Assembly (NCBI RefSeq): GCF_000801105.2
Contig: NC_079511.1
Span: 23,645,792 to 23,709,791 of the forward strand
DNA length: 64,000 nucleotides
From: Raphanus sativus
Lineage: Eukaryota; Streptophyta; Magnoliopsida; Brassicales; Brassicaceae
Reading direction: 5' to 3'
The notes under the pieces are model-generated. The model searched no databases and was not told where the DNA came from. It was given only the letters and a program-made list of their open reading frames with translations. Position numbers and translations under genes: made by a program. This document shows, piece by piece, positions 13,062 to 24,372 of this stretch (position 1 is the first letter of the stretch; every line of letters starts with the position of its first letter).

Positions 13062-13772
13062 TAAAATTACAAAATAGATTTAAGCATGTGTTACAATTAT
13101 ATCTGAATTCTAAATGTTATTAACTGAACCAAACTAAAATAAAACCAAAACGGAGTCTAGGATCAGGGCAGTCGGGGGAATTTTGGATCAAAAATTTGTT
13201 TATGGTCTTAAAATATTTTGAAGAAAAATTTGTATAGATATAAGCCCCAAAATCTGTAAATAAGAAATTTTGTTGAAATCTTTGTTAAATCGCGTACAAA
13301 CTCTAAGAATCTAGATCAATCCTGTTTAGGATATGAAACCAAAAATCCAAAAAAAAAAAAACCAACCGAACACAAATAAGCATGCCTGATATATGACACC
13401 AATATCTCTTCTTACTTCTCTTTGTTCACACATTTTGCCGACCCCTTTGAGGAAGCAGTCGTTTCAGTTGATTGTTGGTGGTGAGAATGGTAGCTCCAAA
13501 GAATACAAACTGGCTTAGTGGTTCGTGATATTGTTCGAATAAGGCTAAAACACGTGAAAATGTTATAGAAACAAAATGGGATCTATGAGCAGAATAAGCG
13601 GGTGTGAATGGCCCATTAGTAAAAACGGTCTGGAGCTGGTTCCTCTCAATGTAGAATCTTGATTTCCTTGCAATTTAGTTTTAGGATGATTAACATAAAA
13701 GCAAATGATTTTTTTACCTTCTTAAAAATACGTTAATCCATTTTCCTTTTCTTTTTTTAACTTTGCTTACAT

Positions 13773-13943
13773 ATTTTAAGGGTTTATGAAAGGGCTTTTG
13801 TCTGTGACACCACTTGTCTTCTTCTTGCATTCTTCACTGTTTCTTTCTCGTTAAAGGAAATTAAGTATAACCCTAAATTTTTTTGAAATATCCTCTGTCT
13901 CTCTCTCCCTCTCCTCATTCTGAAGCCCTTAACTTCCCACCAC
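13773..13943 (+). promoter_or_regulatory. Conserved 5' leader of Lon copy A
   Basis: Shares blocks with the leaders of Lon copies B and C: ACACCA(C/T)TTGTCTTCTTCTT, TTCACTGTTTCTTTCTC and a telo-box-like AACCCTAAA (13869-13877) just before a CT-rich run. Telo-box motifs are common in plant promoters and leaders of housekeeping and translation genes. In the shared alignment the ancestral ATG falls at 13917-13919, where this copy reads ATT. Confidence 0.55.
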
Positions 13944-16900
13944 ATGCCTATTAACTTCCTCCTCAAGGCATGGAGTCAGCAAACCCTTCGGAACCGGAGT
14001 TCCCACGAATTTGCTCGTCGAGCTTTCTTCTCGAGCCTAACAGATTCAAAGCCTACCGTGTCTTGTCCGGCGACTGTCTCTTCTAAACCTTGCCTCGACG
14101 GTCTAACGGTTTGTAGAAATTCGCGTCAGAGATTATAGTGAAAGGCCAAAGCTAGAAACTCATAATAATACTTTTCATTAAGCTTTCTGTTGTTTAAATT
14201 GTAGGTTATATCAGTGTCACTGCAAGACGGACCTCTTATTCCTGGTTTTATCAAGCCACTCTGGGTAACGAATCCTAAAGTACTTGCAGCTTTACAAGAG
14301 AGAAAAAGCGGAGAAACTCCATATGCAGGGGCTTTCCTTTTGAAGGATGACAAACACCCTTTAACTGGTTCGCCTGTGATTCACCGAGTTGGTACACTTG
14401 CTCAGGTTACACACCGCACGTTAGCACTGTGTTCCTTTTTTATTCTTGTCTCTATTTTAAAATACTTAATTATAACAATTTGCCAAATTTTCTAGATTTT
14501 AAGTATCCAAGGTGAGCAAGTCATCATTATTGGTCGCGAACGACTTCGAATAACAGAGACCGTAAGTTAATGGAGAAACATTCTTCAACGTTATTCTTTT
14601 AAAATTTCATTAAAAGTAAGGGTTTGTCTTTTATACAGGTGAGTAAAGATCCTCTAACTGTCAAAACTCATCATCTAAAGGTGCGTTTCTGTTTTTCCAA
14701 GCCTTTCCTTTCATGATACAAAATATCTATAACCCTTTTCATATGTGCCATTGTGTTTTTTGTTTGCAGGATAAGCCATATGACAAGGACGATGAGGTCA
14801 TCAAGGCAACATACTTTGAGGTTATTTCTATGCTTAGGGATGTCTTAAAGAAAACACCACACTGGAGCGAGCAAGCTCAGAAATATTCACAGGCATGCTC
14901 TCTCCATATTATGTTGGAAAATATCACCACCCATAAACTAGTTGCAATCCACAATAAAGTACACTAATAATGCCGATGTATCTTAGTAGATTTCCTTTGA
15001 ATTCTATAGGATAATGTAGGGGAATCCAACTATCTAAAGTTGGCAGAGTTTTTACTACAAAAAAGAAGAAGAAAGCTAACCTATTCTGGGGCTGGGATCT
15101 TTGAGGCTATTGACTTCAATTATCAAAAGTTAGCCGATTTTGGAGCCGGTATCTCTGACGCTAACAAACATAAAATTCAGGAGGTTCTTGAAGAATTGGA
15201 TGTATGTAGTTTTAACTATTACTTCAAAACTCTACTGACATTCCGTTTTTGTAAGCTTCTCATATTTGGTTTCAGATTCATAAGCGTCTGGACTTGACTC
15301 TGCAATTGGTTAAAAATCAAGTGGAAATTAACAAAATTCAAGTTTTTCATGCCTCCGTTTTCCAGGTTACTCATGTTACGAGCTCTTTTTTTTTGTACAT
15401 TGATATGTTTTATATAGAATGAATCCTCATCTCTTTACATTCGTATTTTAGGAATCCACAGCAGAAACTGATGAAGACAAAAAGGTTTTCTGCTCGTATC
15501 ATATTTTTTTTTGTAGAAGATATGTTTTATATAGAATGAATCCTCATCTCTTTATATTCGTATTTTAGGAATCCACATCAAAAACTAATGAAGACGAAAA
15601 GGTTTTAAGCTCCTCCACAAAATTTACATTTTATAATGTTTTTGTATATCAGTGGCTGATGACTATTAAATGTCCCAATGCAGGAGTCTGGTTCTGCTAA
15701 AAAAAACAAACTTTCTGGTTAGTCTACAACTACTATAGTGTAAAGCGATTGAAGCTTAAAAATTCTGTTCTTTTTCTGCAGACACGTTTAGGAAAAGTAT
15801 TGAACCTATTACAGAGAAGATTCCGAAACATGTACTAAAAGTCATGGAAGAACAGTTTGCGAAACTTGATAGGAAAGAAGCCGATTATGGTTGCACCGAT
15901 AATATCTATAGCTACCTTGATTTGTTGACCTCGTTGCCTTGGGGAAAATGCAGGTTTGCCATTTTGCTTCATATATTCATGGTTTTTAGTAGAGTTGGAG
16001 CATCTGCATTGGTGAGTAGCTCACCAATAAAATAAATTGAAAATATAGAAGAAAAAAAAGAGAGTTCAAAAATCTCCCATACCAGATTATTATTGTTACG
16101 CCCTGTTCGGGAACGCGCTATTCGGGCAGTCGGATTGGGCCTAGCGCCTAGAGAAAAAAATCGGAGATTAATCGGAAATTAATCGAAAATCGTTTAGGCG
16201 GAATTTTTAGATTGTTTACTGTATTATAAAACATGTTAATTTTTAGTTATGTATAACATTAATACCTTTTCATGTTTAGGACTGTATAAAACACACAAAT
16301 AGAATATATAAACTTAATATAGTGTAATTTTCATCAAAATCATGAATATAAATGATACTTATCAAATTTTAGATTAAATAAAAACATAGAAATATTATTA
16401 AAAATTAAAATAAAAAAAATAAAAAAAAAATAATTAGGCAGCCGTCTAGGCCGCTAGGCAGTCATCTAGGGAGTAAAATTGGACATATGATTTTAGACTG
16501 ATTTGACATAAATCGAGGCGGAAGAGTGGCACCTAACGCCCAGACAGCCGCCTACCGCCTATGCGGCTAGGCACCCGTTTATTAGAATAGGGTTTTTACG
16601 ATTAAAAAATAATTAGAATGTATTTATATTTTTAATTAATTATAACTACTTCAAATAATATTTGACATAAATAAATCTATTTATAAAAATCAATACATTT
16701 TGCAATTAATATTAATTAAGTTTAGAGTGAATATAATTTTTATCCATATTCCTTTTTTTGAACAATTTTATCCATATTCCAAAGTGACAATTTTGTATCA
16801 CAAGCAAAATGTTATTTATTACTCCCTCTGTTCCACATTATGTGATGTTTTAGGTTATTACACATAGATTAAAAAAACATATATTTTTATGTAGTTTGTC

Positions 16901-19240
16901 TTGGTAACATAAAAATATATTAAATAAAACTAGTTTAACCAATAATAAAAAATTACAGTATTTTATAATTGGTCATAAAATTCAAATCATATTAAATTCT
17001 ACCCAGATTAGTGAGATCATCACTTAAAATGAGACAAAATAAAAATCCTAAAACACCACTTAAAGTGGGACAGAGGGAGTATAAAATAGAGGGAATGCTA
17101 TTTAAATATTGAAAAATCGTGTGAGAATGTAATCAACCAATGCTGATGCTTTTATATTATACTCGTTTTTGCAGTGATGAGGATATTGATATACTACGGG
17201 CAGAAGAGATTCTTGACGAGGATCACTATGGATTAGCTGATGTAAAAGAAAGAATATTGGAGTTTATTGCTGTTAGAATACTCACGGGCAATCCAGAAGG
17301 TCGTGTCTGGTTCACTCTCTCTTGAGCTGAAAAGCTTTTATAAGAACTGCGAAACTGAACTTTTGTGTTGAACAGGGAAGATCATTTGTCTCTCTGGCCC
17401 TCCTGGGGTAGGAAAAACTAGCATTGCTCGTTCTGTCGCGCGTGCCCTGGACCGCAAGTTCTTTCGGCTAGCTGTTGGAGGACTATCTGATAGTTCCGAG
17501 ATTAAGGTATACATACTTCTGGCTAAGGAATATATAAAAGACTTGAACCAGTCCACTTATATACTACTCATTCTTCTCTTAAGTTTCTGATAACATGTCA
17601 TCATCTACAATGTGTTCATTTATAGGGTGACCGTGCAGTATCCGTTGGTTCCAAGCCCGGAAAGATGGTGCAATGTCTAAAGCAAGTGGGAACAGAGAAT
17701 CCTCTTGTTCTGCTCGATGAGATTGATAAGGTAATTAAGCTAGGACTTGTTTAGAACGTGTTAGATTTTGAGATAATTCGCAACGATTGATCACTTGGTT
17801 CTTTGGCAGCTTGGAAAGTGTAATAAATACGATCCAGAGGGTGCGTTGTTGGAGCTTCTAGATCCAGAGCAAAATGCACACTTTCTAGATCACTTTCTTG
17901 ATGTTACTATCGACTTATCAAAGGTACTCTCTTTGTCTTATTCACCATATTTATACTTCCGTTCTAATCAAAATTTTTGGTTATTAAGTCAAAAAAAAAA
18001 AAATTTTTGGTTACAGGTTTTGTTTGTATGCACAGCAAATGATACAGATATGATTTCGGGTCCACTGCTAGATAGAATGGAGGTTATAAAACTGGCAGGG
18101 TACACTACCGATGAGAAAATGCATATTGCAAGAGACTATTTGGTGAAAACTGTACAAAGAAAATGTGGCATTAAGCCTGAACAGGTTGATGTGAGCGACG
18201 CGGCTCTTCTTTCCTTGATAGAAAACTACTGCAGAGAAGCAGGAGTTCGAAATCTCCAGAAGCAGATTGAAAAGATTTTTCGTAAGGTAAGGTCACTAAA
18301 TATATTCCAAACTTCTTAACTTGGGTGCCAAGCAATCTGAAATTGCACTATGTTCCAAACTTTTTATAACTTGGAAGCCAAGCAATCTGAAATTATACTG
18401 GTTTATTAACAGATTGCTCTTAAACTTGTACGCCAACAAGCATCATCCAAAACAGATGTGGCCGATTTTAAGTCCTCTGGTGAAGGATCCATTGAGCAGA
18501 GCAGAGAGTTAGCTGAAAACTTTATGATTGATGAATCAAACCTTGCAGATTATGTAGGCAAACCGGTTTTCCGAGGAGAGAAGATCTATGAACAGACACC
18601 TGTGGGGGTTGTAATGGGCCTAGCCTGGACATCCATGGGCGGATCAACGTTGTACATAGAGACAACCTTTGTTGAAGAAGGTGAAGGCAAAGGTGGTCTT
18701 CATATAACGGGTCACCTTGGGAGTGTGATGAAAGAAAGCGCAGAGTTAGCTCATACAGTTGCCAGAAGAATAATGTTTGATAAAGATCCCAAGAACCTCT
18801 TCTTTGCAAACTCCAAGCTTCATTTACATGTTCCTGAAGGAGCCACACCAAAAGACGGTCCAAGCGCGGGCTGCACAATGATCACTTCCTTGCTGTCACT
18901 TGCCATGAAGAAGCCTGTAAGAAAGGATCTTGCAATGACCGGAGAAGTCACTCTCACCGGTAGGATTCTTCCAATTGGAGGCGTAAGTAAACAACACACT
19001 ACTACAGTTACTATGTTTTGGCTTTTTTAGCTACCAGTTAATACACTAAACAACTATATTTCTCAGCTTAAGGAGAAGACTATGGCTGCAAGGCGGAGCC
19101 AAGTGAAGGTGATAATATTCCCAGAGGCTAACCGGAGAGATTTTGAGGATCTTGAGGAAAGCATTAAAGAAGGGCTCGATGTTCATTTCGTCGATGAATA
19201 TGAGCAGATCTTCAAGCTAGCCTTTGGCTATGACCATTAG
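13944..19240 (+). CDS. LON: Lon protease, mitochondrial type, tandem copy A (start codon shifted)
   Basis: ATP-dependent AAA+ serine protease expected in mitochondria or chloroplasts. Exons: 13944-14108, 14205-14405, 14496-14561, 14639-14680, 14770-14892, 15010-15201, 15276-15365 (or to 15341), 15452-15484, 15569-15601, 15684-15717, 15782-15953, 17175-17299, 17376-17506, 17626-17730, 17810-17923, 18017-18286, 18413-18982, 19067-19240; about 879 aa (LON1 is about 940), all in frame. Visible: N-domain ([17 protein letters not shown]), Walker A GPPGVGKT, Walker [11 protein letters not shown], sensor LFVCTAN, Ser in KDGPSAGC, Lys in GGLKEKT. Odd: pore loops read [12 protein letters not shown] and [11 protein letters not shown] instead of Lon-like GHRRTYVGAMPG and GRGHAGDPASA; a conserved N-terminal helix is missing; the ancestral ATG is ATT, so the start used is nine codons downstream. 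The donor after exon 5 is GC, not GT. Intron 11 is swollen to 1.2 kb by insertions. Confidence 0.88.
15990..17130. mobile_element. Nested insertions within intron 11 of Lon copy A
   Basis: Intron 11 is 1,221 bp here, against 203 bp in copy B and 78 bp in copy C. The extra DNA begins near GAGCATCTGCATTGGTG (15993) and ends near CAACCAATGCTGATGC (17135-17150), which are inverted relative to each other, as in a small terminal-inverted-repeat element. Copy B keeps a related left end at the same place, so the first insertion predates the A/B split. Inside lie GCCTAG-rich GC patches (16085-16160, 16437-16580) and a Stowaway MITE (listed separately). Confidence 0.6.
16822..17079. mobile_element. Stowaway (Tc1/mariner) MITE
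   Basis: 258 bp, non-coding. Left end CTCCCTCTGTTCCACATTAT and right end (as inverted complement) CTCCCTCTGTCCCACTTTAA form a roughly 33-bp terminal inverted repeat with about four mismatches. TA dinucleotides flank both ends (16820-16821 and 17080-17081), the Stowaway target duplication. It lies inside intron 11 of Lon copy A. Confidence 0.9.
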
Positions 19241-19485
19241 AAGAAAGTCACGTTCACTTGGGATCTTCCTCTACTGCTGTTTTAATTATATACTACTGAT
19301 ATGTATTTCTTCTATAGGCTGGTCTTATAACTTTTCTTGAATTTTATTTGACCATTATTGTGTATTATTTTTCATACAACAGGATGAACTATAAAAGAGC
19401 CAAAGCTCTATCCGTACTATCAATTTTTTTTCTCCATATTTAGCTAGTGTAATTTATACATGTGGTTGTACTATATATACTGTGG
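19241..19485. other. 3' flank of Lon copy A
   Basis: Shares its sequence with DNA after the Lon relic at 55866-55982 and after 61711 (AGTCACGTTCACTTGGGATC; then CAACAGGATGAACTATAAAA), showing that the duplicated Lon unit included its 3' flank. No gene seen. Confidence 0.7.
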
Positions 19486-20073
19486 CGGACATTCTTCAGT
19501 CTGAAGACGTGCCTTACCGCAACTCCGAGGGCATGTCTCATGGTTCTGGAGATGATGATGAATCTGATGCTATTTAGTTTGTTGACATCTTTGTAATGAA
19601 TGTTGAAACTTTTTGTGTGTTTTTGTTTTATTTTTTTTTGTAATGAATCTTGAATTTCTTTCTATTTCAGTAATATTTTCGATAATTTGAGAATTTTATT
19701 TAGATTTTTTTTTTAAAATAATTATTAAAAAAAAGAAAATAAAAAATTTATTGAGTTTAAGATTTTGCAAGACAAAGAAATTACTCGCAAAATGCTTGCA
19801 AAATTGCGACGGAATAGGCCTCGCAATTGTGCAAGAAAACAATCACCGTTTCAAATGAAACCAGTTCCGTCGCAAATTTGCAATGGTTATAGTTTCCTTG
19901 CAAATTTGTGAAAGTGTTTCCATCGCAAATTTATGAGCATTTTGCAAACGATTTCTATTTGCGACAAGCGATTTGCGAGGGAATGTGTTTGCTCGTAAAT
20001 ATCGCGCAAATAGCGATTAGTAACGGAATTGCGATGCATTTTTCCCTCGCAAATGACGTATTTTCCTGTAGTG
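19486..20073. mobile_element. CACTA (En/Spm) transposon, 3' end stub
   Basis: Ends at 20073 in TTTTCCTGTAGTG, the complement of the CACTACAGGAAAA terminus of CACTA elements. The 300 bp before it are packed with GTCGCAAATTTGC / TTTGCGA motifs in both orientations, the usual subterminal binding-site array of these elements. 19486-19578 reads in one frame as an acidic tail ending SHGSGDDDESDAI-stop, probably the C-terminus of an element protein. I find no partner CACTA end to the left, so this is a truncated stub. Confidence 0.8.
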
Positions 20074-21759
20074 CTTATTTAGAAATATAAAATATTATTT
20101 AAGATAACAATAGAATATATAATAATTATCTTATTTTTTTAAAGTCAAAGATTATTAATATATATTTTTTAATTATATAAATAATTTATTAAGGATAAAA
20201 TGGACATTAACCAATCTAACTTTTAACGTGAGAATTCTAATGCAAAAAAAACACTTAACAAATAATATTATCTCTATGATATTATTTGAGAGGTCAGTTT
20301 TATATGTGTCGCATTCATGTTGATTCTTAGAATGGTTAATTACAGTGATAACCTTAATAAATAAATTTTGTTATTAAAATACCTTTATTAATATTTTTAA
20401 TTAAACTTTTTAGTATTTGTTTCCAAATCATCTTTTTATCAAAAAGGAAAATCCTTAATAAATATATAACACTTTTAAAACATGTAATTTAATGAATATG
20501 AATTTACTTCTCAAAAGGAATTTAGTATAAAAGAAAATATCTTTAATATAAATATATAAATATCATTTTTATATATAAAGCATGTAATTTAATTAAAAAA
20601 TTATGTAATTTAAAAGGAATATAATTTAAATATATAATATCTTTCTATATGTTACCAAATTCTAACCAATATATACTCATGACTTGCAATCTATATTCAT
20701 TCATCTATGTGAATTATAATTCTTTCAATTAAATTTAAATTATCATGATTAAATTGATTATACTTACATGATTTCAACTCAATTTTCATCAAAATATTTT
20801 AAATTTTTTTATAAATTAGTTTTAATATTAAATACATAAGTAAATTTCTCGGGAAATCTTCTTGAAATTGGTAGATTTCTCGAGATATCTTCTTGTGGAA
20901 GACTTTATTGTCTAGATAAAACTTCTCTGGGTTTATAACCGTAAAAGTGTTTACAGTTTTTGTTGGTTATAAGGATATAATTGTAATTGTATTAGCTTTT
21001 TGCATATAATTGAATTTGGACTATAGATTTGTGTTTAAATTCATGTTTCGGTCATTTTTGACAAATTGTCTGTCCATTATTCTGTGAGAGAGATCTCTAT
21101 GATCAATTATCAGTCCACATGTCATTTTCAGTGCCCAGCATGTGTTTTAATTTTAAAATAGATTTTCACCCGCTCTTAAAAGGGCGGGTATATTTTTTTT
21201 GTTTTACATTTTTTAACATTTAATTTTAATATTTGTGTGTTTAATTATATTTGTATTTTTATTTGTATAATATTTTAAAAATGATTAATCAGAGGCTGTA
21301 ATAACTATATTAAAGTATGTGGATCACATCTATATCAATAGGTCATGTTCTTGTTTTAATAGTATTGATAGATAGATTCTGACCTGCTCTTAAAAGCGAG
21401 TATATTTTTTGTTTCAATTTTTTTTGAGAAATTTAATTTTTATAATCATATTTGCGTTTAATATCAATTTAATTTAGTATAATTTTTGGTAAGCTGCATA
21501 ACTATACACTTGTGCCACATGCAATTCATAAATTATTTTTATACTTTATTTCTAAATTTGCAACATATTATATTTTCTTAGTAGTTACCTAATATAATTA
21601 GTCAACAATATTCATATCCAGAAAACCTAACTCGGAATCGACCCGAAAATCAGTGTATATATTCGAACGGTTTTTAAAGTACTATATCTGAAAACCAATA
21701 TCAAATCCAACCCGCATCGAAAACCAAACAATTTTTAAAAAAATATTTTAAAATTTTAA

Positions 21760-21791
<32 letters not shown>

Positions 21792-22890
21792 TCATTTAAT
21801 TAATATTTTCTAATTGAATAACCTATTTAAAATCCATTAAAATAAATGAGTTTATATTAACATTTGTTTCTACTAAAATTCCCCTTAAACCATGTTAAAC
21901 TATATTTTAGCATCATGTGATTTGTTAGTTGATAAACTTAATGTTTATGTAAAAAATATTTAATAAATTAATGTATGGTTGAATAAATCTCATTTTTAAG
22001 GCGATGTATAAGTTATGTTGTTGTAGTATATATTTATTTTAGTAACCCGTAAAAATCACAATCAAGAAAACATAAATCATTACCTGATACACTATAAAAG
22101 TAAATGTTTTAAATATTTTATTTTATTAAATAAATATATATATAATGATTTCAATTTTGATCATATTATATTAACTGAAATTTTTAAATTTACTTAAATC
22201 ATATATTGATCTCAGTTTTAAATTTGATCGTTTCTTATAAAAAAATAAAAAACCATTCAAGCTAATGTTATATTATATATATGATTACTTATATAACCAA
22301 AAATATGAACTAAAGAACTAAATATTATAAGCAGAAGAAATTGTTGTTGTTGTTGTTGTAATTTAACATGATTACTGAAAAAAGAAAAGAAATTGTTGTA
22401 GTGTTAGATGATAAATAATTTAATTCATGAATCTCTGAAACTTTGCGTGGCGTTCTTAGCGGCCTTCTAACCATCAACTATTATATGTTAGTCAAGCATA
22501 TATTAGTTATTAATTTTCACCGTTCAATAAATTTTTTAACTGTCAGTTCCGAAATTGTTGGAACTAAAAGAGATATTAGAAAATAATTATATTACTAATT
22601 GGCAGTTACATAAATGGCAGTTTATATATTTAAAAATATTTATATTATTAGTTGGACTAAAAATTATCAATTGATCATGTTCCAAAATTAATAGTATTGA
22701 TTATATTTTGAGAAATTCCATCAAAATAATAGAATAACCGTTTGTTTTCAGAGAAGAGAAACTCCATTAAAACCTAAAGGTGATTATAGTCGTAGATTTT
22801 TTACTATTTCTTTTCACCTCTCTATCCACCAATTTATCTTCAATTAATCCCTTATATATGTGATTCTAAAGATAGAGTACTTCCATAGTT
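20074..22890. other. A+T-rich intergenic DNA with degenerate Helitron ends
   Basis: No coding frame. Two degenerate minus-strand Helitron 3' ends are visible: CACCCGCTCTTAAAAGGGCG at 21167 and GACCTGCTCTTAAAAGCGAG at 21379. The phrase GTTTTAATAGTATTGATAGA at about 21352, between them, looks like a Helitron 5' end, giving a roughly 200-bp remnant. A (TA)n microsatellite lies at 21766-21790 and a (GTT)n run near 22341-22360. Confidence 0.5.
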
Positions 22891-22891
22891 C

Positions 22892-22898
22892 TATATAA
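22892..22898 (+). promoter_or_regulatory. TATA box of the DUF1216-like gene
   Basis: TATATAA 60 bases before the start codon at 22958, leaving a short leader. The spacing suits a plant TATA promoter if transcription starts near 22925. Confidence 0.55.
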
Positions 22899-22957
22899 GA
22901 AATCTTGAGTTTTCAAAGATTAAACAAAAATTTAAATCTACATACTTTTCTCAGACA

Positions 22958-24225
22958 ATGTCAAGATTTCAGGATTTGTTATGTTTTACGATCCTTCTTG
23001 CAACCGTAACTTTCTTCAATGTAGCTTTAGCTCACGTAAAAATTAAACTTGCTTTACCACAGACCGGAGGTCCAATAAGTGTGGGTGATGTAGAGCCTTA
23101 TACTGTTAAGGTTGTGTCTACTTTCGTGGCCGACCTCGAAAAAGAATGCGCCAAGACAAAGAAGGTTAGGCACTTCTTCGAAAAGGTTAATGCATTATCC
23201 GAGTGTGTATGCTCGGTCTCTAAAGTGAAGGATCGTGAGTCTCACATGAAGGCTAAGGCAGGTAGCCTTTTCCAGGCCATATCAGCTCTAGGTTCTGATG
23301 AAAATGGATTTAAAGGAGGAAAGGTAAGTGATCAAATATTTTGCATTTTTTGTGTCCATAAAACCAATAAAGTTCTATACAATTTATTATGGTTTATGCA
23401 TAAATTAAAACCGACATGTGCCAGTGTAAGACTAAAATATATAATTATTGGTTTACTTTTCATCCCAGGCCGAATCAATTTCGAAACAAAAAGAAAGTCA
23501 GTTCTTTTTGATATACATAACACAAAACATATAAACCCTAAAACGAAAGAGAAAACCTATAAATCATATAACTTGTCCTAGAAGTTATGGCCTAACAAAC
23601 TTTCTGGTTCCTTTGGTTTGCTTAGGTAAATAAGCTACAAAAGGAGAAAACTGAAGCCATGGAAACCGTCAAAATGTTGCAATCTATTGGTGAGAAGATT
23701 ACCGGCGGGAAGAGTAACGGAACCTTAAAACTAACCACCAAACAACAAAAAGAAATAAAAGACGGGATATTAGAATGGCTTAATGTAATTAATCGAATCT
23801 CAAAGAAAGCAGATGAAATTAGCATGAAATCTTCATCTATATCTGAAACAAAGAAAGAGAGCAAGGAAGAAAAATCTGTAGGAACGCGAATATTGGCTGA
23901 AAAAAAATCTTCCACAAAAAGTAATAAAAATTCTGACAAGGGGAGAGATAATAAGAAAAAGGGGAGCGATAATAAGAAAAACAAAAAAGGAGAATCAAAG
24001 AAGAAGAAGCATGGTGGTCAAGAAGGGCATCATGGCTCTGCTAAATCTAAAGGAGGAAGTGATGATGATAAAAGCAGCAAAAACAAAAGAAGAAGTAGTG
24101 AAAATTCTGACAAGAATCATCAGACAAAGTATGGTAAGGTAGAGAAAAAAAAAGGAGGTGTTGAGCAATCTCGTAACAAAACAGCAGAGAGGTTGAGGGC
24201 TGAGGCGGCTGATGAGTTGGACTAG
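22958..24225 (+). CDS. Secreted DUF1216-like protein, two exons
   Basis: Exons 22958-23323 and 23626-24225 join in phase (GGA AAG | GTA AAT) to give 321 aa. Residues 1-26 form a clear signal peptide (MSRFQDLL, hydrophobic FTILLATVTFF, then ALA-H). The middle (about 45-190: FFEKVNALSECVCSVSKVKD, MKAKAGSLFQAISALGS, LQKEKTEAMETVKML, ISKKADEIS) resembles the crucifer-specific DUF1216 domain, known mostly from anther-expressed genes, with no biochemical function established. From about residue 210 the tail is extremely Lys/Ser/Gly/Asp-rich (KKKGSDNKKNKKGESKKKKH), low-complexity and probably disordered. A TATA box lies just upstream, and the gene is not interrupted. The family assignment is from memory of the motif pattern; an unrelated crucifer secreted protein is the alternative. 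Confidence 0.72.
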
Positions 24226-24372
24226 AAGAAAGGAAAATGAGGTCTTCTATCTTTTTCAAAAAATTTGTCGTTGATTAATATTGATGAGTGAAGGCTTTTT
24301 TTCAACGAAGATGGAAGGCTTAGAATAAAGATAGGTCATATAAGTTTACTTTTTCTTTGAGAAATTTGTATA

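Noticed and set aside
14892..14967. Extending Lon A exon 5 through [15 protein letters not shown] to a GT at 14958
   Set aside because: Copy B hits a stop after ENIT in the same text and copy C has a canonical donor at the CAG, so the shared CAG junction is simpler.
18522..18878. 118-codon minus-strand frames repeated in all three Lon genes
   Set aside because: Antisense shadow of the conserved protease-domain exon; preserved only because the plus-strand protein is conserved.
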